DNA of 64,000 bases from Hermatobates lingyangjiaoensis (GCA_026182355.1 JAPFBL010000364.1:62001-126000), one strand, 5' to 3'. Positions 45,052-57,250 are shown, numbered from the stretch's first letter. The notes: a model not told the origin generated them from the sequence alone. Program-made: numbers and translations.

Positions 45052-46523
45052 ATAGCAAACGTACCCGTCTTTGACGGAATCAGAAGTTCCTGTTTTGGTT
45101 TATTGCCGTGTGCCTATTGCCTTTCGGCTATACCACGGAGGAATCAGAAGTTCCGTCATTTTTGATATTTCAAAATGTCATTAGAAATTATAGAATAGTA
45201 GAAAATACCATTATTACTACAGTGTTAAACAAATGCCTCCAGCTAATACACTACATTAGCTGTCTGTCCTTCAGGTTCATGGTAGAAGAAAGAGTTGAAA
45301 CCTCTGACCGTTGAGCATGTAAACTACATTTGACCATGTGAGAAAAACTTGGTTTTGCTACCTTGTATTCCTGCGTTAGATGAAGTCTCCCTTTGCGACT
45401 TAGTTAACGTCATTGCGAAATAGACTCTGACGGGACTTTGCAATCATTTCAACGTAAACAGACAGTGGCTCGGAATCAATGGTATGTGAAGTATACACAC
45501 AGACTCCCCAATACCACATCCAGTCATTATGTCCGCCTCTATGGCATATCTGTGTAGAGCACGAACTCAGAGTCGTGTCCCGTTGCACAGTTTTGGGGCA
45601 CTCATGTTTCGTAACATGAAATTTGTTACTGCTACTAAATTGTAGCATGATTGGTGCTATACTTTAAGTTTTTACTCATGAGCAGGCAGTCCAGGAGAAA
45701 TAAATTCAGAGTCAAGAAATTCAATTAGATAATGAACTGCTTCTTCGTCACTAATCCAATCTCTTTACTGACTTGTAAGTTCTTTCCTCGGCTTCATATA
45801 GCGTAAGAACTTGTTTGTTGATTTTTCCTCCCTGTTCATATTAAGAGTTGAGAATTGCTCGTTTACAAAACATTTATTCTCAATAGATAGTACATCCTTA
45901 ACTCTGTGAAACACCATTTCAATGATGTCAAATACGCAATATATTCATATGCTCAATTGAAATTAAAATCAACTAACAATACCTACTTGCCACACCTGTG
46001 TATTTTCAAAACAAACTTGTCTGTGAAGTTAGGAAAATACAGCTAAACGCTCCATAACTTCGCTTCTGTACTGAATTAATAATCTATTTAGAGCCATATT
46101 TTAAGTTAGGCACACACAAATCCAGTGTCAATGTTGCAGCTCGCTATGTCTTATGGTGGCTGAGTTTACTTGTGACAAACATTTTTGCGTTAAACGTCCA
46201 TAACTTCACTTCTACGTTGAATTTCCAATCAATTCATAGCCTATATTTTAAGTTAGACCTACACAAATCTACTGTAAAAGTTTCAGCTTTATATGTCTTA
46301 TGGTAGCTGAGTTTACCTGTGACAAAGTTTTGCGGACAAACCGACAAACCGACAAACCGACAAACCGACAAACCGACAAACCGACAAACCGACAAACCGA
46401 CAAACCGACAGAAATTTTTCTAAGGGTGGATTCGGTTTCTCCAATGTATGAAACGTAAAGAAAACTTGAAATGAGTCAGTTCTAAGCAATGTACAGACAA
46501 AATCATTATTTTATTTATAAAGA
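45052..46523 (-). mobile_element. Non-autonomous Helitron, copy 7 (longest)
   Basis: Minus-oriented, about 1470 bp. The 3' end is CTATG (from CTAG) with the CCGTC-AAA-GACGG hairpin. The 5' end at 46523 reads TCTTTATAAATAAA on the minus strand (from TCTATATAAATAA). It contains the helicase C-terminal relic (about 45290-45840), both ~150-base 5' units, and a run of about nine CCGACAAA units (46335-46408) where other copies have one or two. A ~62-base insertion near the 3' end is bracketed by repeated GGAATCAGAAGTTCC. Confidence 0.85.
46335..46410. repeat. (CCGACAAA)n tract inside Helitron copy 7
   Basis: About nine perfect 8-base units. The same place in other copies holds one or two units (GACAAACCGACAAACCGACA in copy 2). 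Confidence 0.95.
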
Positions 46524-47075
46524 TTATATATTTTAACATTTATTTAAGAGCCTGAGACCGGACTTATAGGATTCTTCCGTTCTGTTGTACAGCGAGAATT
46601 GTGGCTGAAACTGCTAAGTATTAGTAACCATTTTTATTTTTCAATAAATTGCATCCACTGGTTTATTCAGCAACAAAAGTCCTGAATTTGGTATAATTGA
46701 TGTTTATCAGAGGATTTACTTCTAAGGATTAACCGAATATTCTAGGCTTGATATTAATGATTTTTCGTCTTTCTCCAAGGACAAAGTACTTTGTGTGCCT
46801 TCAAAAAGTGAAAACAAAGTTACTCAAGTAGAGCAGATTTATTTATTGTAATTCATAAATAAATGTTAGATACGACAAGAAAAGTCTGTAGTGGCCTTCA
46901 CTCAACTTTAGTGTAGGTAAACATAACATCAAACTTCTTAACAAATTGAAGAATTAGTTGTTATAAGAAGAATTAATTTCTAATAATATTTGTAATACCA
47001 CGTATGATCTCTGACTTTTAATACAAAAAAACAGTCAAAGACTGCTAGTTTAATAGTGCTTGAAAACTATTAAAA
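46524..47075. other. DNA without recognised features
   Basis: No gene or shared repeat recognised. Confidence 0.4.
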
Positions 47076-47079
47076 CCAA

Positions 47080-47265
47080 CCGGAGGCGGTCTCCAACCGT
47101 CTCTGAACCAGTGCGCTTGGTTTCCCTCTCTTATCTCTCCTGAAGACAGTTCAAACCAAAAATTAGAGACTGTAAGTGTGTTCTTTTGATTTCTCTATGT
47201 TTCTATTTCTATATTGAACTATATTTGTCTGTTTTGGATCGTATTTCCAACGAAAAAGTGTATAT
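47080..47265 (+). repeat. Family-2 arm with decayed hammerhead-like motif
   Basis: CAACCGTCTCTGAACCAGTG through CTCTATGTTTC and a TA tract. The motif at 47136-47169 has TCTC, CTGAAGA, CAGTTCAAACC, then AAA for GAA, AATT, A, GAGA. The G12 position is mutated. Confidence 0.7.
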
Positions 47266-48580
47266 ATATATATATATATAACTAGATTTCAGAATAAACA
47301 AGTGAAATAAAAATCAACGTCTAAACGACAGTAAAAAGTAAAAAATTAACCAAGGTTTTTTTTATAAATCAAATGGTATTGATCAGAGTCAAACATTAAG
47401 ACGTTGCATAACAATATAGATATATAATGGTTAGAGACTTCGCTCTCTCTCACTCTTATCTTTTGTCATTTCCCATTCCTGTCTTCTTACCTATCTGTCT
47501 TTTCTGTGATATAAATTTTGTTTTCTTTTAACAATCAGTCTTTGTTCACTTTGTCTTGTTTTACTGGTTCTTAGAATAGTTCATTGTTTGGTTCATGACA
47601 ATATCATGTCAGTAGGCTGGGCCAGTTTGAATTCATTGATGTAAGTATATAGCTGATGTGAAGTGCTGTTCAAAGCTTTGTTCAAGTAGACCATGTTGTC
47701 TGAGATCATGATTTCATGGTCATGGCTTATTTGATTAAGCATGATTCTAATTAGTTGATAATCAATACATAGTTATAATGATTTGTCTGATGCATACTTC
47801 CTGAGGACATTGATTAATACGTCTTTAAAATTAGAAAGGGAAAGAAAAAAATAAATAAATGAGAAAATTAATTTTAAGTTTCCGCGCAAATGTTCAGAAG
47901 TCGACGCATTAGTGTTCATTGCTAAGTTACATCGCCTTATTCAGGCAAATGTAACCTGACGATGAACGCATCGAAGATAAAATGATGTGATGTGATGATG
48001 TTTGATAAAATCTTTTATCAGTTGTGTGGGGACTTAAGTTAGTGTTTCTTCAACTTTGATTTCTACAATATCAACTACGTTGATATTGTAGTTATGTCTC
48101 ATGTGGTATTTATATATGAGTAAAACCATACAATAAATGCTTGCATAGCTCGTGATATTTAAAATTGTTTTAAGTATCTAATAAAAATAAATTAAATGGA
48201 ATTTTTATTATCAACTATGAATAAAAGTTTTTTTTAAAACAACCAGGAAATGGTCTTGTAATGTAATTTTGAAAAAGGATAATACAACATTTTTCTGGTG
48301 GAAACAATAAGAATAAATACAGGATGTGGGAAATGTTGCGTTTTTATAGCGGACAATAAATTCTGTTTCTATCGCATTTTATTTGACACTTGCTTGTTCT
48401 AACCGACTCCAAGTCTATTCTTTTCATTTTTCATCACAAGCAAAAAGCTCTGAATTGAAACATTTTACAATATGTAGATATTCTTTTCCTTTCAAGCATA
48501 TGTATAATATTTCCATGTAAAATGGCCCCAATTATACCATAGCTGAAAAAAAAATTACATTTTGACGTATGCAATACACT
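47266..48580. other. DNA without recognised genes
   Basis: No gene seen. A palindrome CTACAATATCAACTACGTTG/ATATTGTAG lies at about 48062-48093. CTGACGATGAACGCATCGAAG at 47958-47978 looks like a decayed hammerhead-type core plus hairpin but lacks the rest. Confidence 0.35.
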
Positions 48581-48584
48581 ATAT

Positions 48585-48720
48585 ATATAACAAGATTACA
48601 CATAAACTCGTCAAATAACAATCAATCATCAAACCACAATATGAAATTGAAAAAAAAAAGACTAAGATCTTTCAACCATAACATGCGATCTTTGTCAGAG
48701 TCAAAAAACCCAACGGAAAC
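48585..48720 (-). repeat. Family-1 single arm
   Basis: ACATAAACTCGTCAAATAAC, ATCATCAAACCACAATATG and AAGACTAAGATCTTTCAACC, then GTCAGAGTCAAAAAACCCAA. It is preceded by a TA tract. The motif at 48660-48702 (minus) has core CTGACAA, with G8 mutated to A. Confidence 0.7.
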
Positions 48721-49654
48721 ACTAGATGCAGAAACACATTTGGTGAGGGGTTTACTGTTATGAGTAGCTAAATTCCTGTAAGAATTCATACTGATAGTAA
48801 TCTTAGTAGAAGCCAAATCAACGTAAAAAGCGTTACATCGGGTACTGTTTAGACGCCAAGTGCAGTTGTAGAGGTCTAGGACGGTTATCGTTGCTAAAAG
48901 AGGAAGAAAAGCAAGAATTAAGGTTAATAGTGTGACTGGATAGACAGCTATTTATACCATTATAGCAATTCTTGAGAAAATGTTGCAAAAATATAGTGAA
49001 AGTTAGGTATCTTACGGTAAGAAATGGATGAATCATAACTAAATGGAGAAATTATAGAAGAAATAATGTTATTGGAAAAACTTCTTCATACCAATATCAA
49101 GTTCATGAAAACCATGAAAAAAGTAAATAAAAAGAAATATTGGGTAAGCTGATAGTTAAAGATAGGGAAAACAAGCCAGCGTAAGGGTCGAATTTTCATA
49201 AGAGAAGAATATTTCTACAAAAGATAAAACTTTAAAAGTGATTATTTCAATTAAGTTATGAATGATTGGCGTTTTTTGAAGGGGAATTGGTTCTTTGATT
49301 GAGGAAATTTAAAGGCAAATTGAGGGGACAGGCAGGCATTGGTTGGTGGGCAGGGGGTTAATTTGGTAGTTGTCACGTCCTTGGGAGTAAAGCGATCTTC
49401 TTTGGGGAAAGAGACTCCTCAATTTTATTACGCTGCCTGGAAGCCGAGTATCACTTGGCTTGTTCCCCATTACTGTCGTCATCTTCAACAGGAGAGCCCT
49501 TCACTTAGACATTTAGAAAGACAAAAAAGGAACTGCCGCTTAAGTCGGTTAATTGTGATTCTTCAACGATCAATTAAAACTCAATTCTTTCACAAATTTG
49601 GCCTTAGAAATGAAAGATTTCTATTTCTTCATACGTTTGTTTAGATAAATTACA

Positions 49655-49860
49655 AAACCCACTTACAGTCTCTAATTTTTGGTTTGAACCGTCATCATAA
49701 GAGATAAGAAAGTAACACAAAGTGCACTGGTGCAGAGACTTTTCAGTGGGCTTGGTTTCCCTTTTGCTTATCTCTCCTAATAATGTTTTAAACCAAAAAT
49801 TAGGGACTGTAAATGTCTTGTTTCATTTATTTATGTTTTTTTGTCAAAACTGAACTTGAT
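49655..49860. repeat. Family-2 foldback, degraded
   Basis: The left arm ACTTACAGTCTCTAATTTTTGG and right arm CCAAAAATTAGGGACTGTAA are inverted around a short centre. Both ribozyme-like cores are damaged (CATCATAAG; CTCCTAATAATG). Confidence 0.65.
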
Positions 49861-49904
49861 AGGTATATATCTCCTAATAATGCATATGTAGAATGTTTGG
49901 TGGA

Positions 49905-50050
49905 ATATAATATAATTTTATCTGGACACGGTCAATTTTTCATGTTAATTCAAACTCTGAAGTGTCGATAAGTGAAGGTTCTACTTTAAAACCTTTTTTT
50001 TACAAGCATATGAAAAGCATTATTTAATATGAAAAACTTTAAACAATTTC
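49905..50050 (-). repeat. Family-3 fragment
   Basis: TTTTATCTGGACACGGTCAA, TTCAAACTCTGAAG and AAAACCTTTTTTTTACAAGC match the minus-strand family-3 consensus with many changes. Confidence 0.5.
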
Positions 50051-50059
50051 ATTGCTAGA

Positions 50060-51620
50060 CGATTAACAACATAACAGTAATTCATTACTTCTGCAATCTG
50101 TTATACTATGGTATTAACTGATACTGGTGAATTTGACAAACAATTTTTTTTCCGTGGAGACGTAATTTCTGAAATTTAAATATGTTTTCTTTATCAAGGT
50201 TTGGTCCAGGATCAAAGAATTCTCAAAAAAACATCTTAAGCCAACGTTTCGTCTGTATTTATATATATATTCAGGGCTACATTAATGTAAAATTAAATAA
50301 AATAATATGAAAAAAATAACTTACAATATTTATGTGAATATAGGTATTACCTTGGCATTTTTAGCTTACTGAAGGACTTAACATTGCTATTTCTATATTG
50401 TTATCTGCTACAGTGCTGTTTTTGCGGCTAGAATTGCAAGGATTGAAAATAGTCATTATGTATGGGTACTTACAATAATTTACTTACTTACAAAACACCT
50501 TGGCAAATTAACTCATCAACATACCATTCCTGGAAGCGTTGTAATAAATTCAAAATTAAATATAAGAAAAAGTTTGTATGATAAAATTCTGTCCCAGGAC
50601 TTCATTGCACTCATAGTTCAGTTTATCCGTTTTCAGATTGAAGTACAAAAGAAAGTTATATATCAACTAGTGTTCATAGTTTCTTTTTTCTAAAGGGGAT
50701 TATAAGAACAGTAACTTGAATTTTATATTAAACATACAGTGAAGCGAATTTGAAAAATGAGTCTTCTGCTACGATGCTAGAATGCTAATCGGATGTAAAT
50801 CGATAAAGGGACAATATTGAAGACTTTTATTGAGTTTTTATTCTTCGACGTTAGTGCTGTCACGTTTGCAATTTATGCAGACAATTTTAATTCTGGTCCC
50901 AAATGGTTGGGGATGGTTAGGCTATATTGGTCATTTTGTCAGCAGAAAATGCTTGGTGCAGCCTTAGATCAATAGGAAAATAAAATAGATGCTTTGTGTC
51001 GTACGACTTGTCGACTTTTAGAGGTAATGTAGACAGATATTATGCAAATATTCTGTTCCGCATCATTTAATGCTTTCAACTGAATAAAGATACACTATTC
51101 AATAAGTCGTTTAATATTTGGGAAATGTATTCATAATGTAAGGTGCAATTATGTTATCAGAGATTTCATTCAATTTTATTTCTGCTAATTCTATTGATAA
51201 TGGTTTATTTCCAGATCAGGTAGAGTCGTAATATATGTTATGGTAAAAATGAAGGTATAATTGAAGGAATGGAAGTGTAGTCTCCAAAAGAGGGATCAGA
51301 AAAGATAGCGCATTACTGAACCTCTCATAATGTATTTTTTTTCTTTTTTTATTTGCTCAGTCACAACAATATAAGTATTACATTACCAGTGATACAGTGA
51401 TTACACAGATGTAGAAGGGAACACAGGAGAGAAGAAGCAATCCAGTGACAACACTTTCTGGCGTGGGTCTAAGTAGAAAAAAAATCACTTAGAACAGTTC
51501 ACAGTAATAAATCTCTTGGCCACATCCACTTTAGACGTCTTCGGGGATTTCCTGGAATGCTTGTTAGGATTAACAGATTACTGTTTTTAGAAAGTTTTTT
51601 GTGTAACGCTTTATAGCGGG
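50060..51620. other. DNA without recognised features
   Basis: No gene or clear shared repeat seen, apart from a lone GCCAACGTTTCGTCTG (family-3-like) at about 50243. Confidence 0.4.
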
Positions 51621-51639
51621 ATATTTCTACCTGCTGAAC

Positions 51640-52900
51640 AATGTCAATATTTGAATTAAGTTTTTCCTCTAGAGCTGCAGATTCATAACTTCTGACTCAC
51701 CTTCGCTTACTTTTCCCTCTCCAATACTTATGTTAACCTGCTCAGACGTTTAGCTCTTTAATTTCTGTGTATTTTTGAAGTTGCCTTGAAATGGATAACA
51801 CATGATTTATGTGTAACACTGGTGACAACCTTTCTTTTACTGTTTGTTTGCGTGATCAGTTGATTAATTCCTATTTCTCTCAGAGCTGGTCAGAAGTGGC
51901 AGTATCTATGTTCCGAGGATCTTCTTATAAGAGTTTTGGTTTTTTTTTTAGTAAAATTTTCAATTTTTACATGCGCTGAGCTAGATAGGAGCAGTTTCAA
52001 GCCGATATTTCTTGCCTCTTGCTATGGGAGTCTCAGTTAAATGTTTGTTTAGCAAGATGTTCAACTTCTTTTCTCTCAGAGCTGATCAGGGATGTTTCGA
52101 ATTCCATATATTGACACTCTTGTTCTGAGGGTCTGTTTTTTATTTTTTTTTCGATTTGACTGCTTCATACCTCTTTCGCTGCCGGTTCGGAATGTCAGTC
52201 ATTCAAATCTTATGTGACTCAGAGGTGGTCAAAAGTGTTACTAACTCGGAAGTCTCTCTCTTAGTACTTGCTTTGTAACAAAGCAGAGCAGAGACGTTGT
52301 TGGTATTAAATGGCCTAAGGTTGTAAGACTTCTATATAAGACCCTTCATTTTCCTGCTCGTTTTTTTAGCCACAGTTCAACTTTATTTCCTCAATTCCAA
52401 AATAACAATACTGATGTTGTAAAACTCTTATCTATGAGAGCTTTTCTTGTTCTTTTTGTTAGATATTTTTTTTCCAGATCAGTAATAACAAAATCATGTT
52501 ATAAAAGTACTGCTTTCGAGATTATCTTTTTTCTATTCGTTTGTTTAACGACCTGTTTTACTCTTATTTCCCCAGATGAGAGGTGACAAAACCGATGATA
52601 CAGGGCTTTTTTTTATGAAAGTTTTTCTTGTTCTGCTTGTTAGAAGATGTAAATTTTCTCAAGTTATATATAACAAAATCGATGTCATAAAACTATTAGT
52701 TTTGGGAGTATATTTTTTCTGCTTGTTTGTTTAGCGATCTATTCTATTCCTATTTCTTTAAGTTAGAGGCACAAAGTCGATGTTGCGAGTCTCTTGTTTA
52801 TGACAGTTTTTCCTGCTTGTTTGTTCGGCCGTCTGTTTTATTCCCATCCCCTCGCAGAAGGTCAGAGATGATTTGTTAATGTTTTGCCTCTCCCATTCGC
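51640..52900. repeat. Old ~92-bp tandem array, highly diverged
   Basis: A phrase of the type TGTTTGTTTAGCGATCTG, then TTTTATTCCTATTTCTC, CAGAGxTGGTCAGAAGTG, GATGTTGTAAAACTCTTAT and GAGAGTTTTTCTTGTTC recurs at about 51845, 52044, 52360, 52546, 52635, 52727 and 52820 (spacings close to multiples of ~92), with weaker copies between. Units have drifted so far that the repeat shows only when lined up by eye. No coding was recognised. Confidence 0.6.
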
Positions 52901-53849
52901 ACGACCACTTTTTGCAGCTTATTTGCCCAGTCACCCATTGAAGGTCTATCTCTGCTGTGGCTGGCCCAGTTAAAGTTGCAGCCTCGTGTTCTGGCCCTCT
53001 GTTATCTCCTGCTTCACGGTCCACCCACTCCGTACTCCTACTACTTCACTTTCTCCTAACTCTCTTATTTCACTCATGTTCACATCACTGGAGCTTAAAT
53101 CAAATTAAACCTCATCTCTTCCATCACTGTTACTCTCCCTCCCTTTAGCTAATAAACATCTCTCCACTTTCATATAAAGCAAGCAGTCAATTAAGTTGAT
53201 AAAAGTTAATTAATTTAACTGAAATTAATAAATAATAATTGCTAAGTGACATTGTTATCATATGCAATGTGAAATACACTTCATCATCTTTAATCATTGA
53301 CAGAACTAGTTTCGCATGAAAAGTAGTACTTATTTTTCATCTTTCATAGAATGCACATGTGTACTAATTGTTAAATTAGTCCAGCATTTTGCAAGCAGGA
53401 CTAGTATTAATTTGTTAGAAATTTTTAAACAAATTAGAAAACTAAGATTTCTATAGAATTTTTATTAGAAGAGAGGTGGGATAGAGGACTATTTATTTTC
53501 ATTTAGTATCAAAAAGCGTAATCAAAAGTCTGTTGTTCCCCGCTACAGGCCATACCGTTCATACATCAAAATCATGTTTTACCTTAAAATCGTCCTCATA
53601 ATGTATATGTGTTTTACTGCTTTTGGGGAATATTCAATTTTACTTGGCAAAATTGCCAACTCTAATGTGTTGGAATTTTGGGCATATTATGAATGTCTCA
53701 GCTTGAAATGAAAAAAAAAGTCCTATTTTTGTCCATAACCTGAAGGAATAACTACACAGTAAAACAAAAACGATGACTTATGTAAACATATATTATTTGA
53801 ATATATTTTATGAGTTAATAAGTTTAAATGGGTATAATTGTTCGTCCCT

Positions 53850-53895
53850 TTTGACGAACTTCAGTTCAAAGTATTGATCCAGCAAGTGTTCTCGT
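53850..53895 (+). repeat. Decayed family-4-like motif
   Basis: TTTTGACGAACTTCAGTTCA, then AAGTATTGATCC parallels CTGATGACGAACAACAGTTC, then GAAATATTGAATTC at 57254. The first core bases are lost. Confidence 0.35.
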
Positions 53896-54089
53896 TTCTT
53901 ATATGTGTTGACTTAGGCAAAGTAAGGTATTTATGTATTAACTTAGGTAAATAAGCATCTTCATAAAACAAACTATACCCATCAGGAGGACAAATCAATA
54001 GAATTAGGTCAAAAAAATGTTGGTTAAAGAAGTAGAAAACTCGTGAAATTGAAAGGAGTCACTCTGGGCTCCTTGATTGATATTGGCAG

Positions 54090-55345
54090 ACATTGATAAA
54101 CTGCCTTTGAATCCATTAAATCAACGATAACTTATAGTTATATTAATCAAGTAACAATAGAACAGAAGACAGCAGTATAACGCAGGAATATTTAGTGTAA
54201 GTATAGGATCTGCCACAACAGAAATTATAACCACTAAAGGTTGTCCTCTGGGAGGTGTTTATCGCTGGTATTTGGTGAAGAACTGATGGATAATGAAATA
54301 TTCAAAGTTGCCAAACACAAAGATATTCATTCCACGTTGTTACTATGAGAAAAGGTTGTTTGGTGGTGTTCCTTTGAGTTTATGCAGCATGATCTTCAAA
54401 TATTGAAAGATGTCGTAAAGGAGAAATATACGGATATAAATCTAGCTGCAACAGTGGTATAGCTTTCTTAAGAAGGTAGAAAGTAAGTTTCTAAGACATA
54501 TTCATATAAATACTAAACTAAAACTCTCAGAAGTGTTCATCAACTATGGAGTCTCTTTAAAAGAATAACTAACTGGAAAACATGTAAGAAGTATATAAAA
54601 AGGTATCCAAATTAGCCTTAATAAACTATAAATACAAGAACGCGTAGAAATAACGGAAATAACTTCTTTCACCTTATATTTTTTAAAAAAAAAAAGAAGA
54701 AGCAATTTGCATTCTATTCAGATTGGCAATGACGGTAAATACTTATGTGGCATAAATTTTGAAAAATTTAATAGATTAATACAATAATTTGAACAATATG
54801 TTGCTAGATAAAATGGGCTTGATAAAGCATATTATAGGGGGCATCAAATTTATCACAAAAGAAGTTTGCATGAAGTGTTTATAGTCTTCTGGTTTCAAAA
54901 AAAAGCTCTTTATCTCTCTGATATACTGGCAGGACAACAAATAATATTAAAATCTGTAAAAATAAGTTAACTTGAATGTCAGCACGGTGGTATGATGAAG
55001 TGGACCACACAAACCTTCTGCGGCCTGGAACCTTTTTGCAGAACACTGCATCTAGCTTTCTAGAGGATGTGATTGATGAATGAATGAAAAAGGAAGCTGA
55101 TAAAATGATGCTGCAACAACCAGATCTACTTCAGTATAACAAGCTTATTCCTACTAAACTTAACTTTATTTTAAAAAAAAAATTATATTTTTAAAAGGAA
55201 GGATTTTAAGATATATTCCAGATATTTTCCTTTAACTATTATTTTAGCAATCTGAAATTAACATAAGACGGGCAAAGACTGTAAACTCTGGAAGAAGCAG
55301 AAACCTTTGAACACATTCTATGTGAATTATGCAACGGTCTGTAAG
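54090..55345 (+). pseudogene. Decayed LINE pol (jockey-like RT and C-terminal CCHC)
   Basis: A broken plus-strand reading shows, in the right order, SIGSATTEIITTKGCPLGGV (54203-54265, RT motif resembling RGCPQGGVLSP), then MQHDLQILKDVVKEKYTDIN, LAATVV (region after the catalytic box, compare GLxxNPxKT), then TKLKLSEVFINYGVSLKE, LTGKHV (compare LKxLGVxLDxxLxWxxH), and at 55280-55340 CKL, EEAETFEHILCELC, the CCHC-type motif at the end of jockey-like LINE proteins after RNase H. The FADD box is not readable. Many frame changes and stops show it is an old relic. Confidence 0.6.
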
Positions 55346-55399
55346 AATTTCAGAATTTTTTGACAAATCATACCTAAAACCAAAAGAAATCAACATTTC

Positions 55400-56120
55400 T
55401 AACAATAATTATATAATTTCTTAAATATAAAAAAAAAGACAATTGATTGCCAATTTTTTTGATAATATATCTAATTACGAGTATAATAATGTTTGTTGTA
55501 GTAAATTCGAATGTAAGTATTGTAAATTCTTTAGAATAGATAAGGAAAGGTGAAATTGAATAAATCAGAAGGAATTTGGCAGGAGGAAAGACTACAATGC
55601 TGAGTTAACAAAGAGGCTGCTTATATGCAGTTAATTACGCTCAGTCGACTGGATCAATTAAACTTTGTAGATCTAGCCCTATCCTATTATAAGTAAGTCT
55701 CGCTGCTTACCTGGGCTTGTCTTACCATGCTTCACCTTAATCCTATTCATCAGGGACTCCATGAAGATATAGTAACTTTATTATAGACTGGCTGCCCGAA
55801 ACGCCTTTCTCCTCCTTAAACAAAATAACAATCAATAAACCCTTTGTTTAGTTTAAAATATAAGTATACCTGTTTCATAATTATTGTAAGCTAAGCTAAA
55901 TTTTAAGCAAAGTGTTTTAAAATTTTCAACTTTTTAAAAATTAGATTAACAAAGAAATAAGATTATTTTTAATTTGAACTATTACATTAGAGCTATTATG
56001 TAGAACTATTGCATCTACTTCTGAAGAACAGAACATGATAACCATGAAAGGTCTGTTCACTCATTTCAGTATTTAATTATAATTCGAAGATAATATATTT
56101 AAAATATATATATACATATA
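55400..56120. other. DNA without recognised features
   Basis: No gene or shared repeat recognised. Confidence 0.4.
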
Positions 56121-56124
56121 TTTC

Positions 56125-56282
56125 AAAAACTAAATTTTATCGGGACTCGGTCAGTTCTTCAGGTTCAAATTAAACTCTCAATGTCAACGTTTCGGTTTCT
56201 TGGTTTCCCTCTTTTATCTTTCCTGAAGACGATTCAAACCGAAAATTAGAGACTGTATGTATGTGCTTTTAATTTATTTATA
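56125..56282. repeat. Chimera of family 3 and family 2
   Basis: TCGGGACTCGGTCAGTTCTTC, TCAACGTTTCGG (family 3, minus) switches at about 56196 into CTTGGTTTCCCTCTTTTATC, the family-2 arm (plus), without any spacer. The junction falls at the stem II/GAA part of the family-3 motif. Confidence 0.7.
56219..56252 (+). ncRNA. Hammerhead-like motif, family 2
   Basis: TTTC, CTGAAGA (56223-56229), C, GATTCAAACC (one mismatch in stem II), GAA, AATT, A, GAGA (56249-56252). Confidence 0.5.
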
Positions 56283-56285
56283 TAT

Positions 56286-56318
56286 GGTTGGTTGGTTGGG
56301 GGGGGGGGGGGGGGGGAA
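56286..56318. repeat. GGTT then long poly-G run
   Basis: (GGTT)3 followed by about 20 consecutive G. A second run of about 16 G is at 57351-57366. Both lie at the edges of hammerhead-bearing repeats. Confidence 0.9.
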
Positions 56319-56524
56319 GGATATCAATCCTTGTGTTCATCAGAGATCCCTCTCTTGTGTTCATCAGAGAGGGCGTAAACCTGTCGGCAAGGAAGCTGAA
56401 ATTGGAAGGTCTGATTTAAATAAAACTTCCCTAATAGTTTTTGAACACAAAATGAATCTTTTCTCCATTGTAGGGTAAAAAGTTAATGAAATAGTCTCGA
56501 CATACAGAAATTTAATGGTATAAA

Positions 56525-56559
56525 CAATGCGTTTCGAACACGTAGTGTTCTTCAGGCAT
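56525..56559 (-). ncRNA. Hammerhead-like motif, family 5 (left arm)
   Basis: Minus strand: TGC, CTGAAGA (rc 56549-56555), ACAC-TAC-GTGT hairpin and TC, GAA, ACGCAT, U, G. The core is intact. The stem III region ACGCAT is one base from the palindrome ACGCGT of its partner. Confidence 0.5.
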
Positions 56560-57250
56560 TAACTAAGGGCGAGTGTCTGTGGTACAACTGTTGTTACAAG
56601 TGTTTTATTTTTAAGAGTTATGAGAAAGGTCCAACGTGTCTGTCTACCTTGACCATATATATTTATGTATATATATATATATATCTTCACCCACCAACTC
56701 TTTCCGCGTCCCACCTAACACCTCCTGCTCATCCAGGAATTGCATCTACCGACTGAACTGTAGACAATGTGGAGCATTGGTATGACTTCCATCAAGCTCA
56801 ATGAGCTTTTGAACGGCCATAGACCTTCGGTCGGTCAGCGCAAAAACCTTCTGTAGCTATCCATGATAACAGCCATAACCTTTCTTTTAATGACTGCTTT
56901 AGTGTTCAAATTTAGTGGCCACTGATGACCGTATGAATAATTACGAGCGTCTGAGGAGGCCCACATATGGTTATTGGGGGCCCGATGAGATCCCGGTTTA
57001 AATCAGAAGCGTTAACTTTTATATTTTATTCCTTTTTTTGTTATTTTTTTAAATATTTTTTTATAATTTTTAATTTTATTTATTGTATTTGACTTATACT
57101 TTGGCATTGCCCTTTCCATTCTCCCACCTTTAGTGCCTTGTTCCTTTTTTACCCTAGTACTGCTCTCATCGGTGACTCTTCATTGCTTCATTCGCGCTCC
57201 GTCCTTCGACGTGAGGAGATCTCTCTCACTTCGTCCTCTCTTCTAGTCCA

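Noticed and set aside
52758..53148. 88-codon minus and 63-codon plus frames around 52.8-53.1 kb
   Set aside because: They overlap each other and lie partly in the diverged tandem array; no domain is visible.
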